64,000 nt of DNA from Bacillus pumilus (GTDB lineage: Bacteria > Bacillota > Bacilli > Bacillales > Bacillaceae). The stretch is from the NCBI RefSeq assembly GCF_900186955.1, contig NZ_LT906438.1:1426001-1490000 (forward strand). The letters are read 5' to 3'. The position numbers and the translations under genes are program-made. Positions 1 through 9,022 of the stretch are shown piece by piece; the stretch's first letter is position 1, and each line of letters starts with the position of its first letter. Under the pieces are notes generated by a model. That model saw only the letters and a program-made list of their open reading frames with translations. It was not told the DNA's origin and ran no database searches.

Positions 1-1
1 C

Positions 2-340
2 GTTTTTAGTGATGCTTTCACTGAAAACGATTGTCAGAACAGCTGCGCGATCTAAGAATTTCTCAGCAGTCGCCGCTTCTTCTTCAGTTAGTCCGAGCTC
101 AACAGCTTTTTTCACATCAAATGTGTAGTTGTTGTCTTCCTCAACAAATGAGTTGATGAGAATGTTGATGACACGCTCGTTTTTCTCCAATAATTCTTTA
201 ATGACTTGCTGCTGCTCGAAAGGAATCCCTTTGAAAGTTGCAGCGCTTGCTTGCCCAGGAGCTACTGTTGTGAAAGTAAGAATAATAGCTAAAGCGAAAA
301 ATACAACAGAGCTGAGCGATTTGCTCAAAATCTTCTTCAT
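2..340 (-). CDS. Secreted protein of unknown function, partial (C-terminus off the window)
   Basis: The reading frame starts at ATG 340 and runs off the left edge, so 113 codons are visible. The N-terminus is a clear Sec signal peptide: MKKI, then a hydrophobic stretch over about residues 9-27, then a likely cleavage after ASA near residue 35. The mature part is helical and charged, with many E and K residues and a segment reading TEEEAATAEKF. A GGGAGAG Shine-Dalgarno lies just upstream of the ATG on the minus strand, and an extended -10 (TGGTATGCT) is visible about 55 bases further up. I do not recognise the family. A small exported protein is certain; its role is unknown. Confidence 0.7.
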   Translation of the reverse strand, partial: MKKILSKSLSSVVFFALAIILTFTTVAPGQASAATFKGIPFEQQQVIKELLEKNERVINILINSFVEEDNNYTFDVKKAVELGLTEEEAATAEKFLDRAAVLTIVFSESITKN

Positions 341-571
341 GCTTCTTTTCTCTCCCTTTTCTGTTAAATTTTGTTGCAAGAACAGCATACCATGAGAAAG
401 TTTGTGGAAGAATAGGAAAATTGTAACTTTGTGTTTGATTTTGGAGAACTATAAACGTTATTGTCGAAAAATGGAGAGGTTCAGATGGCTTACTTTTGCC
501 AAGCCTAAATGATATGTTCTGTCTTTATACACGACCTTTCATAGGTGGTTGGTCTTGTTTTTACCCAAAAT

Positions 572-606
572 AAAAGCCTTCTACATATAGAATGTAAAAG
601 GCTTTT
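572..606 (-). terminator. Intrinsic terminator of ylaF
   Basis: Inverted repeat AAAAGCCTT / AAGGCTTTT just after the ylaF stop on the minus strand, with the T-rich arm on the transcript side. Confidence 0.7.
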
Positions 607-614
607 GAGAAATT

Positions 615-794
615 TTATGATTGCACGTTTAATTTTCTTTTTAATGTAAATCCTGTACCCATGAAAATCATGGCAAACACAATACTTAAACAAATACCCA
701 GCACGTTTTTTTCTGCAAGAGTTACCCCAATAAACGCCATACTGACAACCGCAAGTAATGCACATAATAATAGAAGCCATTTGATTTGTTTCAT
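615..794 (-). CDS. ylaF: YlaF-like small membrane protein
   Basis: This is a 59-residue protein (MKQIKWLLLL... ending KLNVQS) in a different frame from the longest open frame here. It has two hydrophobic segments (residues 5-24 and 31-49) and a short basic tail, so it should be a two-helix membrane protein. Size, sequence and position next to typA match B. subtilis YlaF (DUF5325) as I recall it. The start at ATG 794 has a GGGATGGGG stretch upstream. It is followed by its own terminator and transcribed divergently from typA. No function is known for the family. Confidence 0.8.
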   Translation of the reverse strand: MKQIKWLLLLCALLAVVSMAFIGVTLAEKNVLGICLSIVFAMIFMGTGFTLKRKLNVQS

Positions 795-863
795 TTGTCC
801 CCATCCCTTTTTTTAGAGTTAATATAAGTTTACAGAAAAACGATCGGCATTTAAAGGGGATTG

Positions 864-872
864 TGATATAAT
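864..872 (+). promoter_or_regulatory. Extended -10 promoter of typA
   Basis: TG at 864-865, one base, then TATAAT at 867-872. No good -35 is present, which fits an extended -10 SigA promoter. It lies about 35 bases upstream of the typA start. Confidence 0.6.
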
Positions 873-907
873 ATGAAAGTTATCTAATTATTTTAGGAGA
901 TGAAAAT

Positions 908-2746
908 GTGAAACTTCGAAAAGATCTTCGCAACATCGCAATTATTGCCCACGTTGACCATGGTAAAACGACGCTTGTTGACCAATTGCTCCATCAAGCT
1001 GGTACTTTCCGTGCGAATGAAAATATCGCTGAGAGAGCCATGGATTCAAATGATTTAGAGCGAGAGCGCGGTATTACGATTTTAGCTAAAAATACTGCGA
1101 TCCATTATAAAGATACACGCATTAATATTTTAGATACACCAGGACACGCCGATTTCGGTGGTGAGGTTGAGCGTATCATGAAAATGGTAGATGGTGTACT
1201 TCTCGTTGTGGATGCTTATGAAGGCTGTATGCCTCAAACACGCTTTGTGCTGAAAAAAGCACTTGAGCAAAACTTAACACCAATCGTTGTTGTCAACAAA
1301 ATTGACCGCGACTTTGCTCGTCCGGCTGAAGTAGTCGATGAAGTAATCGACTTGTTCATTGAATTGGATGCAACAGAAGAACAGCTTGAATTCCCAGTTG
1401 TCTATGCATCAGCAATCAATGGTACAGCAAGTAACGATGCGAGCAAGCAAGATGAAAACATGGAATCTTTGTTTGAAGCCATTGTTAACCATATCCCTTG
1501 CCCAGTTGATAACCATGAAGAGCCGCTTCAATTCCAAGTGGCACTACTTGATTACAATGATTATGTTGGAAGAATTGGGATCGGCCGTGTATTCAGAGGA
1601 ACAATGCAAGTAGGACAGCAAGTAGCCTTAATGAAAGTTGACGGCAGTGTGAAACAATTCCGTGTGACGAAGATTTTTGGTTTCCAAGGGTTAAAACGAG
1701 TGGAAATCAACGAAGCGAAAGCAGGAGATCTTGTTGCTGTTTCTGGAATGGAAGACATCAACGTAGGTGAAACGGTTTGTCCGGTTGAACACCAAGAGGC
1801 TTTGCCAATCCTTCGTATTGATGAGCCGACACTTCAAATGACGTTTGTTGTTAACAACAGCCCATTTGCAGGCCGTGAAGGGAAATACGTAACATCACGT
1901 AAAATTGAAGAGCGCTTAGAGCAGCAGCTTCAAACAGACGTCAGTCTTCGTGTTGATCCAACTGCTTCACCTGATGCGTGGGTTGTATCTGGACGCGGAG
2001 AGCTTCACTTATCCATTCTTATTGAGAATATGAGACGTGAAGGATTTGAATTACAAGTATCGAAGCCAGAAGTTATTGTAAAAGAAGTTGACGGTGTTCG
2101 ATGTGAGCCTGTTGAACGCGTTCAAATTGATGTACCAGAAGAGCACACTGGCTCTATCATGGAATCAATGGGCGCACGAAAAGGTGAAATGATTGACATG
2201 ATCAATAATGGTAATGGTCAAGTTCGCCTGATCTTTACAGTGCCTTCACGTGGTTTAATCGGATATACAACTGAATTTCTTTCATTAACTCGTGGTTTTG
2301 GTATTTTGAACCATACGTTTGACAGCTACCAGCCAATGCAGTCTGGTCAAGTCGGCGGACGCCGTCAAGGAGTTCTTGTTTCAATGGAAACAGGTAAAGC
2401 GACTGCTTACGGAATCCAAGGCGTTGAAGAGCGTGGTGTGATCTTCGTTGAGCCGGGTGTTGAAGTATACCAAGGAATGATTGTTGGTGAGCATAACCGT
2501 GAGAACGATCTTGTTGTCAACGTAAGCCGTATGAAACAACAAACAAACGTGCGTTCAGCGACGAAAGATCAAACGGTGAGCATGAAAAAACCACGTATTA
2601 TGTCACTTGAGGAATCTCTTGAGTACTTGAATGAGGACGAATACTGTGAGGTTACACCTGAATCAATTCGTTTAAGAAAGAAAATTTTAGATAAAAACGA
2701 ACGTGAGAAATCAGCGAAGAAGAAAAAGCTAGCAGGATTATCTTAA
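908..2746 (+). CDS. typA: Ribosome-associated GTPase TypA/BipA
   Basis: 612 residues, the usual length for TypA/BipA, a translational GTPase related to EF-G and LepA that binds the ribosome and supports 50S assembly and stress or cold growth. The G domain is complete: AHVDHGKT at 14-21, the effector segment with RGIT near 54-57, DTPGH at 76-80 and NKID at 130-133. Domain 2, the EF-G-like domains III and V, and the BipA-specific C-terminal region with its Lys-rich tail follow. It starts at GTG 908, seven bases after AGGAGA. B. subtilis has the same gene (ylaG) in the same position. Confidence 0.97.
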   Translation: MKLRKDLRNIAIIAHVDHGKTTLVDQLLHQAGTFRANENIAERAMDSNDLERERGITILAKNTAIHYKDTRINILDTPGHADFGGEVERIMKMVDGVLLVVDAYEGCMPQTRFVLKKALEQNLTPIVVVNKIDRDFARPAEVVDEVIDLFIELDATEEQLEFPVVYASAINGTASNDASKQDENMESLFEAIVNHIPCPVDNHEEPLQFQVALLDYNDYVGRIGIGRVFRGTMQVGQQVALMKVDGSVKQFRVTKIFGFQGLKRVEINEAKAGDLVAVSGMEDINVGETVCPVEHQEALPILRIDEPTLQMTFVVNNSPFAGREGKYVTSRKIEERLEQQLQTDVSLRVDPTASPDAWVVSGRGELHLSILIENMRREGFELQVSKPEVIVKEVDGVRCEPVERVQIDVPEEHTGSIMESMGARKGEMIDMINNGNGQVRLIFTVPSRGLIGYTTEFLSLTRGFGILNHTFDSYQPMQSGQVGGRRQGVLVSMETGKATAYGIQGVEERGVIFVEPGVEVYQGMIVGEHNRENDLVVNVSRMKQQTNVRSATKDQTVSMKKPRIMSLEESLEYLNEDEYCEVTPESIRLRKKILDKNEREKSAKKKKLAGLS

Positions 2747-2800
2747 TTCCATGAAGAATTAAAGAGATAGAACCCTGAAAGATAAGGGGAGGGAATCTTT

Positions 2801-3124
2801 TTGAATGATCAGGAAGTAAGTGAAAATCTATCCTTTTTCGCGATGCTGTTTCGTGTCGATGAAAATCCGCAAACAGGGATGTGGCTCCTATATGGCACCA
2901 TCCTTGTTTTAGCGATTATTGTTTTTAAGCTCGGCTTTGCTAGACGTTTACCGATTTTAAAAGCGCTCGTGATTTACTTGTTTTTGATTTTTGGCTGCAC
3001 GTTTCTCACATTTCTAGGAATCTTCCTGCCAGTAGCGGAAGGCCTAGTTGTGGCAGCTGCCATTTTGATTATTTATAAAATACGGCTGCATCGTGCGAAA
3101 AAAGAAGGAACAGTGAATACGTAA
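2801..3124 (+). CDS. ylaH: YlaH-like membrane protein
   Basis: 107 residues with three predicted membrane segments (about 27-44, 52-72 and 75-92) and a basic C-terminal tail. It matches B. subtilis YlaH in size and place. The start is TTG 2801 behind AAGGGGAGGGA. It sits 54 bases after typA in the same direction, so it may be read through from typA. A strong terminator follows. No function is known. Confidence 0.85.
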   Translation: MNDQEVSENLSFFAMLFRVDENPQTGMWLLYGTILVLAIIVFKLGFARRLPILKALVIYLFLIFGCTFLTFLGIFLPVAEGLVVAAAILIIYKIRLHRAKKEGTVNT

Positions 3125-3157
3125 AAAAAGACCTGAACATGTGTCAGGTCTTTTTTT
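3124..3157. terminator. Bidirectional terminator between ylaH and ylaI
   Basis: Perfect 13-bp arms (AAAAAAGACCTGA and its complement) around a 7-base loop. A-run and T-run flank both sides, so it can end both ylaH and the converging ylaI, whose stop codon overlaps its right edge. Confidence 0.85.
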
Positions 3158-3386
3158 ATGTCTTTTGTTCTTTTTTTCCTTTTTTCTTCTTTTTCTCTTT
3201 CGTCGCAGGATCTTGATAAAGAGAGAATCTGCCAGTCTTGATGCGTGCTTCTGTCTTTACTTTAATACGTTCCTGACAGTCATCGCACATATATGTATGA
3301 ATCGGTCGATTTCTTAACCGCTTAGCAACGAGTGTATCATCATCAATGGTTTCAAGCTTCTCACATATTGAGCACTTCACTCTCAT
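3156..3386 (-). CDS. ylaI: YlaI zinc-ribbon protein (DUF2197)
   Basis: 76 residues. Two CxxC knuckles (CSIC near the N-terminus and CDDC after YM) make a rubredoxin-like or zinc-ribbon fold. The C-terminus is a run of Lys and Glu. ATG 3386 is chosen over GTG 3395 because GAGGTGAAAAGG lies right before the ATG and would overlap the GTG, and because B. subtilis YlaI begins MRVKCSIC. It is transcribed towards ylaH and shares the terminator. No function is known. Confidence 0.85.
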   Translation of the reverse strand: MRVKCSICEKLETIDDDTLVAKRLRNRPIHTYMCDDCQERIKVKTEARIKTGRFSLYQDPATKEKKKKKGKKEQKT

Positions 3387-3451
3387 CCTTTTCACCTCAC
3401 TTATTGCATTTATTATAGCATGTTTTCCAGCTACTTAAAATCAGCGTATAA

Positions 3452-3483
3452 AACGGCTTATATCACAGGAGATATAAGCCGTT
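3452..3483 (-). terminator. Intrinsic terminator of ylaJ
   Basis: 13-bp perfect arms (AACGGCTTATATC and complement) with a 6-base loop, followed on the minus strand by TTTTATA. It lies directly after the ylaJ stop. Confidence 0.8.
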
Positions 3484-3487
3484 CTCT

Positions 3488-4105
3488 TTATTTCTTCTGA
3501 TTCATATGATGGTTTGATTGATCGTTTTGATGTTCGTCTAACTGCTTTTGATCATTTTGTTTGAGCTGATCATTCGGCTCATTTGTCGGATCTGTTTCGT
3601 GGCGATCAATTTCATTTCTCGGCATCTCTGGCATCACGCGGCCGACAATGGCGGCTAGTTCATCCATAATCCCACTGACAGGACGGCCTGCTTGTATTTC
3701 TTTGCCCATTTCTTTTAACCGGCTGACTGTATCCGGATCAGCGACCACAACAGCATTCGCACCTTCTGGATCATTTTTCAGTGCTTTTGCAACTGAATAT
3801 TTAATGTTTTCTACTTTGCTTCTATCTAAATCATCTTTTACATCAATACCAACAACAGCATAGCGGCCGATGACGATCGCCGTTGCATTATTGACATCTG
3901 CTACGTGCTCTGTCACTTTGACAAGATGCTGCGCAACATCTGTAGATGACCGGGCTTGATTGGTCTTTTTCTTCGTTGAGTCTGACACCCGTACTACGTG
4001 CTGGCGTCCATCTTGCTTGTCTAGTGCCTCTGGCTTTTCCTGCTGCTGACAAGCGCCCAACAGAATGATGGCTTGAATCATGAATAATGTCAAAAATAGT
4101 CGCAT
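3488..4105 (-). CDS. ylaJ: YlaJ spore lipoprotein (YhcN/YlaJ family)
   Basis: 205 residues. The N-terminus is a lipoprotein signal with lipobox LLGAC, so the mature protein is anchored by the Cys. The central domain (about residues 60-170) is the YhcN/YlaJ family domain found in spore inner-membrane lipoproteins, known in B. subtilis as forespore-expressed and helping rapid germination. The tail is polar and low-complexity, rich in Q, N, D and H. The start ATG 4105 follows GAAGGAGGG by seven bases. A longer frame from 4132 is rejected because it would bury the signal peptide. It is divergent from ylaK. Confidence 0.88.
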   Translation of the reverse strand: MRLFLTLFMIQAIILLGACQQQEKPEALDKQDGRQHVVRVSDSTKKKTNQARSSTDVAQHLVKVTEHVADVNNATAIVIGRYAVVGIDVKDDLDRSKVENIKYSVAKALKNDPEGANAVVVADPDTVSRLKEMGKEIQAGRPVSGIMDELAAIVGRVMPEMPRNEIDRHETDPTNEPNDQLKQNDQKQLDEHQNDQSNHHMNQKK

Positions 4106-4245
4106 CTGTATTCCCTCCTTCACAAACTGCATGATTTATTTTATTGTTGAATTAACCTTCTAACTTTATTCATGAAAACATATATTTTAACAATCGTTTT
4201 GAGAAAGACAAGGATGAATGAAACCCCGATCAGGAGGCGAAGGAC

Positions 4246-5568
4246 CTGAGTAAAATTTATGTATTAGACACAAATGTGTTATTACAGGATCCGAATTCAA
4301 TCTTTTCATTTGAAGACAACGAGGTCGTCATACCAGCCGTTGTGTTAGAAGAAGTAGACTCAAAAAAGAGATATATGGACGAGGTTGGACAAAATGCTCG
4401 GCGTGTCTCACGCCTAATCGACGGTTTAAGATCGAAAGGGAAACTGCATGAAAAAATTACACTAGAGTCAAAAGGGACGCTACGCATTGAACTGAATCAC
4501 CGCTCTTTTCATGAGCTTCAAGAAATTTTTATTGAAAAAACGAACGATAATCGAATTTTGGCAGTCGCGAAAAATTTAAGCTTAGAGGAAGAAACAAAGC
4601 CTCATGGCAGGCCTGTTATTTTGGTCAGCAAGGATGTGTTAGTGCGGGTAAAGGCGGATGCTATAGGGCTTCAAGCAGAAGACTTCTTAAGTGACCGTGT
4701 TTTGCAAAATGAGGACATCGATAATGGCTATCATGAGCTCTACATTCCGACTGAGCAATTGAATACATTTTATAAGCAAAATCAATTACCAATAAAAGAG
4801 GTCACAAGCGCACCATTCAACCCTCATCAATTTGTCATCATGAAGGGAAATGAAGGTGGTTCTGCTTTAGGAATGCTTGATCAAAAGGCAGAGCATGTAA
4901 AACGTCTCGTTTATGATCAAGAGCATATTTGGGGAATCCGTCCAAAGAATGTCCAGCAGACGATGGCACTCGAGCTGCTTTTGCGCCGTGACATTCCGCT
5001 CGTGACACTGATTGGAAAAGCGGGGACTGGTAAAACATTGCTTGCACTTGCTGCCGGATTAATGCAGACAGAGGACCTCGGTATGTTTAAAAAGTTGATC
5101 GTGGCGCGCTCCATCGTGCCTGTCGGGAAAGATATAGGATATTTGCCTGGAGAAAAGGAAGAAAAGCTCAGACCATGGATGCAGCCGATCTATGACAACC
5201 TAGAGTTTTTATTTAATACAAAAAAGCCGGGCGAGCTTGATGCGATTTTGGCGGGAATTGGATCTATTCAAGTCGAAGCATTGACGTATATTCGGGGAAG
5301 AAGTATACCTGATCAATTTATTATCATTGATGAGGCGCAGAATTTAACAAAGCACGAGGTGAAAACATTATTAACGCGAGTCGGAGAGGGAAGTAAAATT
5401 GTGCTCATGGGAGATCCAGAGCAGATTGATCACCCTTATTTAGACAGCTTAAATAATGGGCTTACGTATGTGATCGAGCGGTTCAAAGGGCAGCAAATAT
5501 CTGGACATGTCAAGCTTGTCAAAGGAGAAAGGTCTGGACTTGCACAGCTTGCCGCTGATTTGCTATAG
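4246..5568 (+). CDS. ylaK: YlaK, PIN domain plus PhoH-type ATPase, CTG start
   Basis: 440 residues from CTG 4246. The N-terminal PIN domain starts YVLDTN (catalytic Asp at residue 8) and continues through EEVDSKKR and TNDNRILA, so it could be a ribonuclease. The C-terminal PhoH ATPase has Walker A GKAGTGKT at about 257-264 and Walker B IIIDEAQ at about 359-365. The first standard start in frame, GTG 4276, would remove the catalytic Asp and has no ribosome binding site. CTG 4246 lies eight bases after a perfect AGGAGG (4232-4237). PhoH2-like proteins are RNA-directed NTPases or nucleases; the exact role of YlaK is not known. Confidence 0.9.
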   Translation: MSKIYVLDTNVLLQDPNSIFSFEDNEVVIPAVVLEEVDSKKRYMDEVGQNARRVSRLIDGLRSKGKLHEKITLESKGTLRIELNHRSFHELQEIFIEKTNDNRILAVAKNLSLEEETKPHGRPVILVSKDVLVRVKADAIGLQAEDFLSDRVLQNEDIDNGYHELYIPTEQLNTFYKQNQLPIKEVTSAPFNPHQFVIMKGNEGGSALGMLDQKAEHVKRLVYDQEHIWGIRPKNVQQTMALELLLRRDIPLVTLIGKAGTGKTLLALAAGLMQTEDLGMFKKLIVARSIVPVGKDIGYLPGEKEEKLRPWMQPIYDNLEFLFNTKKPGELDAILAGIGSIQVEALTYIRGRSIPDQFIIIDEAQNLTKHEVKTLLTRVGEGSKIVLMGDPEQIDHPYLDSLNNGLTYVIERFKGQQISGHVKLVKGERSGLAQLAADLL

Positions 5569-5584
5569 TCCAGACCCTCTGTTC

Positions 5585-6067
5585 TTATGTAATGATCAGC
5601 TCTTTGACACCTTTTATCGGCTGAGTGAGGTTGGACTGATCCGCGAAATAGACGTGGATGGGTCCTTCTTCTGTGATTGGCTTACCATGTTGGCTGAAAT
5701 GAGCAATGCTTTCCATTGCCTGAGAAAGCGGCACAGCAATTGTACCTGTCTCTGTGACAAATTCGCATGTATCCGCATGTTCAAGCGGCTCAGCATTTTT
5801 TAGCATATCGCCAAGCTTCATCCCGAAGCTGCCTGTGACGAGTCTTTCCTTTTCGTACTTCTTCTCTGTTTTTAACGTGGGTGGAAGAGTTTGACCTTCT
5901 CTTATGACCCGCTCTTGGTCAAGCTCCTGATCTAGCTGCTTCTCTTCACTTGCTGCATTTTTTTCAAAGAATGAATCCATTAAAAATTTGCGGTCATCAA
6001 AAATCCATACACTTGGATCAATGGTGATCTTGTACTGTACGTTCCCCTTGATTTGAATGATACTCAT
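5585..6067 (-). CDS. ylaL: YlaL-like cytoplasmic protein
   Basis: 160 residues, starting [10 protein letters not shown]; it matches B. subtilis YlaL. It is soluble, with no signal or membrane segment. The centre is very charged (Q, E, D, R over about residues 35-75), with beta-rich segments around it. The function is unknown. The upstream open frame to 6265 is rejected because its sequence is not protein-like. ATG 6067 lies 11 bases after AAAGGGG; TTG 6073 is an alternative start with closer spacing. It converges on ylaK. Its promoter is listed separately. Confidence 0.75.
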   Translation of the reverse strand: MSIIQIKGNVQYKITIDPSVWIFDDRKFLMDSFFEKNAASEEKQLDQELDQERVIREGQTLPPTLKTEKKYEKERLVTGSFGMKLGDMLKNAEPLEHADTCEFVTETGTIAVPLSQAMESIAHFSQHGKPITEEGPIHVYFADQSNLTQPIKGVKELIIT

Positions 6068-6094
6068 GTTCAAGACAACCCCTTTCCAACATAA

Positions 6095-6123
6095 ATTATA
6101 GAAGTTTTCTCCCGCTTTGTCAC
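6095..6123 (-). promoter_or_regulatory. SigA promoter of ylaL
   Basis: On the minus strand GTGACA (6118-6123), a 17-base spacer, then a perfect TATAAT (6095-6100), about 28 bases before the ylaL start. Confidence 0.65.
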
Positions 6124-6186
6124 TTTCATAAACATGCTGCACCTTGTACACACTAATCATACATGAAAGATAGGGAGTGTATGAGC

Positions 6187-7116
6187 ATGGCATGTCGCGA
6201 CAATGAAGAGCTTCAGCGATTTGTAGAAGAAGCAAAAAAAGTGGCCAAAGATGGTCAAGTAGCATCCTATATTCCCGCTCTCGGCAAAGCGGATCAGACG
6301 GATTTATCTGTGGCAGTGTATCATGTGAGTAATACGTGCCACTCAGCTGGAGATGTAGATAAACGATTTACCCTTCAAAGCATTTCAAAAGTATTAGCAC
6401 TGGCGCTTGTGCTCTCAGAAGAAGGGCCAAAAAAAGTCTTTCAATTTGTTGGACAAGAACCAACAGGTGACCCGTTTAATTCAATGATCAAACTGGAAAC
6501 AGCGAGTCCGAATAAACCGCTGAATCCAATGATTAATGCAGGGGCGCTCGCAGTCACGAGTTTAATCAGAGGAGCGACTCCGCAAGATCAGCTGGGCCGG
6601 TTGCTCAGCTTCATTAGAGAGCTTGCAAATGACAAAAGCATTACATACTGTAAGGAAACAGCTGCCTCCGAATTTGAGACATCGATGATTAACCGGGCGA
6701 TGTGCTATTATATGAAGCAATATCATATTATTAGAGGGAACGTAGAGGAAGTCATGGACGTCTATACGAAACAATGTGCCATCATGATGAACAGCTTGGA
6801 TTTGGCGAAAATTGCTTGTGTTTTTTCATTAGACGGCAGACATCCAGAAACGGGGAAGCAAATTCTTTCAAAAGATGTCGCTAGAATTTGTAAAACCTTT
6901 ATGGTGACGTGCGGCATGTACAATGCGAGCGGAGAATTTGCCATTAACATCGGAATTCCTGCAAAAAGCGGTGTCTCAGGCGGGATTATGGGAGCTGCAC
7001 CATATGATTTTGGAATCGGTATCTTTGGTCCGGCTCTGGATGAAAAAGGGAATAGTATTGCTGGGATTAAGCTGCTTGAGCTGATGAGTGAAAAATACGA
7101 GATGAGTATCTTTTAA
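6187..7116 (+). CDS. glsA2: Glutaminase 2
   Basis: 309 residues, the same length as B. subtilis GlsA2 (YlaM). It converts glutamine to glutamate and ammonia. The fold is the serine-dependent beta-lactamase/glutaminase type. The catalytic SxxK is S65-I-S-K68 in TLQSISKV, followed by GDPFNS, the NPMINAGA segment and the C-terminal KSGVSGG loop, all typical of bacterial glutaminases. ATG 6187 (MACRDN) is preferred over ATG 6181 because AGGGAG ends nine bases before it but only three before 6181. Confidence 0.93.
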   Translation: MACRDNEELQRFVEEAKKVAKDGQVASYIPALGKADQTDLSVAVYHVSNTCHSAGDVDKRFTLQSISKVLALALVLSEEGPKKVFQFVGQEPTGDPFNSMIKLETASPNKPLNPMINAGALAVTSLIRGATPQDQLGRLLSFIRELANDKSITYCKETAASEFETSMINRAMCYYMKQYHIIRGNVEEVMDVYTKQCAIMMNSLDLAKIACVFSLDGRHPETGKQILSKDVARICKTFMVTCGMYNASGEFAINIGIPAKSGVSGGIMGAAPYDFGIGIFGPALDEKGNSIAGIKLLELMSEKYEMSIF

Positions 7117-7165
7117 TGAAGGAAGGCTTCTTTTTATTTTTACAAAGCGAACTGTACAAATCTGC

Positions 7166-7194
7166 TTGCAATTTTGGGCGTTTCGCTTTATGAT
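7166..7194 (+). promoter_or_regulatory. SigA promoter of ylaN
   Basis: TTGCAA (7166-7171), exactly 17 bases, then TATGAT (7189-7194), about 45 bases before the ylaN start. Confidence 0.7.
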
Positions 7195-7238
7195 AAATAG
7201 AAGAATTAGGTACTCGCCTGGGGAACGGAGGGATACTT

Positions 7239-7520
7239 TTGGCGTCAGAAATTTTAGTCGATCATCGGCAAAAAGCACTGGCTTTATTAAAATTGGATGC
7301 AGATAAAATTTTAAAATTGATCCAAGTGCAAATGGACAACTTAACGATGCCGCAATGTCCTCTTTATGAAGAGGTTTTAGATACTCAAATGTTCGGATTA
7401 TCGAGAGAAATTGATTTTGCTGTCCGGCTTGGATTAGTTGATCAACATGAAGGTAAGAAACTACTCGATAAACTTGAGAGAGAGCTTTCCGCACTTCATG
7501 ATGCGTTCACAAAAAAATAA
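7239..7520 (+). CDS. ylaN: YlaN, iron-homeostasis regulator of Fur
   Basis: 93 residues, all-helical, no signal; very close to B. subtilis YlaN. In Firmicutes YlaN has been reported to bind iron(II) and to relieve Fur repression, and it becomes essential when iron is scarce. The sequence contains [14 protein letters not shown] and FAVRLGLVD, typical of the family. The start is TTG 7239 behind GGAGGG. It is a single-gene unit with its own promoter and a strong terminator, so its expression is independent of ftsW downstream. Confidence 0.9.
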   Translation: MASEILVDHRQKALALLKLDADKILKLIQVQMDNLTMPQCPLYEEVLDTQMFGLSREIDFAVRLGLVDQHEGKKLLDKLERELSALHDAFTKK

Positions 7521-7526
7521 TGATTG

Positions 7527-7565
7527 AAAACTCAAACTTCCTTAACATAAGTTTGAGTTTTTTTG
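7527..7565 (+). terminator. Intrinsic terminator of ylaN
   Basis: 13-bp arms AAAACTCAAACTT and complement with a 9-base loop, followed by a T-run. Confidence 0.85.
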
Positions 7566-7730
7566 TCCTCTATTTTCTTTTCATTGTTTCATGTCAAACG
7601 GACTTGATTCTTTCATGAATGACGAACAATATAAAAGAGGTAAAACGAGATCAAACGGAGAAAATGTAGTAGAATAAAAACAGCTAAGAGGATATCAAGC
7701 AGTAGAAACAGACGTTAGGAAGAGGATTAT

Positions 7731-8942
7731 ATGTTAAAGAGAATGCTAAAATCGTATGACTACTCATTATTGTTCGCCATTATTTTAATTAGCGCATTCG
7801 GTTTGGTCATGGTGTATAGCTCAAGTATGATTACATCTGTGATTAGATACGATGCCGCGCCAGATAATTTTTTTAAGAAACAGCTTTTATTTATGATCGT
7901 TGGAGCCGTCATCCTGCTCTTTACAGCATTAGTTCCATATCAGCTGTTTTCAAATAAGAAATTTCAAATCGGTATGCTGCTGCTATCCGTTTTTTCCCTC
8001 ATCTATGTGTACTTTGGCGGTCATATTGCAGGGAACGCAAGAAGCTGGATTAAAGTAGGCCCATTCAGTCTTCAGCCAGCGGAATTTGTGAAGATTGTCG
8101 TTATTATTTATCTTGCTGCTGTGTATGCAAAAAAGCAGCATTATATTGATCATATTTTACGAGGAGTCACACCTCCAATCGTGATTGTTTCAATCTTATG
8201 CGGATTTATCATTTTGCAGCCAGACTATGGGACAGCCTTTATCATTGGCATGATTGCTCTTGCGATGATTTTATGCTCAGGGTTTAGCGGGAAAACACTT
8301 GCGAAGCTGCTGGCGTTATTTAGTGCCGTGATGGTCATCGTAACCCCATTTATTATTCTGTTCTGGGATAAAATATTCACGCAAAATCGCCTCGGGCGTT
8401 TTGAGAGTTTCCAAGATCCCTTTAAAGATGCAGGAGATACTGGACATCAATTGATTAATTCCTATTACGCCATTGGATCAGGCGGCTTTTTTGGACTGGG
8501 TCTAGGAGAAAGCGTTCAAAAGTACGGGTATCTTCCAGAGCCGCACACAGATTTTATCATGGCAATCATTTCAGAAGAGCTTGGCTTTTTCGGCGTATTT
8601 TTTGTACTCGCTCTCCTTGGCTTCATCGTCGTGAAAGGTTTTTATATTGCAAGAAAGTGTGAAGATCCATTTGGAAGTTTGCTTGCAATAGGAATTTCCT
8701 CCATGATTGCGATCCAAACATGCATTAATTTAGGCGGTGTTTCAGGTCTGATTTCGATTACTGGGGTCACTCTTCCGTTTATTAGCTACGGGGGATCGTC
8801 CATCATTTTACTGAGCGGTTGTATGGGAATATTGCTGAATATCAGCATGTTTACTGAATATAAAGAGCGTTACAAAAAGAAAAAATCAATGAGCAAGCCA
8901 TCAGTTCAAAAAAATGGATTGCAGAAAACTTTGAATCTTTAG
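7731..8942 (+). CDS. ftsW: Septal peptidoglycan glycosyltransferase FtsW (SEDS)
   Basis: 403 residues, about ten membrane helices; SEDS family glycan polymerase acting with a class B penicillin-binding protein at the septum. Visible family marks are MVYSSS in the first helix, the GNARSWI loop, LQPAEFVKI, PDYGTA, the extracellular loop with RFESFQDP, GSGGFFGLGLG, LPEPHTDFI and ISYGGSS near the end. The cytoplasmic tail after residue 380 is basic. ATG 7731 follows AGGAAGAGG. A second SEDS gene (spoVE) lies in the dcw cluster of this window; this one sits apart next to pycA, as in B. subtilis. Confidence 0.95.
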   Translation: MLKRMLKSYDYSLLFAIILISAFGLVMVYSSSMITSVIRYDAAPDNFFKKQLLFMIVGAVILLFTALVPYQLFSNKKFQIGMLLLSVFSLIYVYFGGHIAGNARSWIKVGPFSLQPAEFVKIVVIIYLAAVYAKKQHYIDHILRGVTPPIVIVSILCGFIILQPDYGTAFIIGMIALAMILCSGFSGKTLAKLLALFSAVMVIVTPFIILFWDKIFTQNRLGRFESFQDPFKDAGDTGHQLINSYYAIGSGGFFGLGLGESVQKYGYLPEPHTDFIMAIISEELGFFGVFFVLALLGFIVVKGFYIARKCEDPFGSLLAIGISSMIAIQTCINLGGVSGLISITGVTLPFISYGGSSIILLSGCMGILLNISMFTEYKERYKKKKSMSKPSVQKNGLQKTLNL

Positions 8943-9022
8943 AAAACAAAAGTGTACAGTTTTCATTTCTTCCTTTATTATAGAGTACATATAAAATTTT
9001 AAGGGATATGGAGGAGTGAGAA

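Noticed and set aside
505..804. 99-codon open frame on the minus strand
   Set aside because: It is out of frame with the real ylaF (615-794), whose two-helix sequence is protein-like; the longer frame is Cys- and Lys-rich without a plausible fold.
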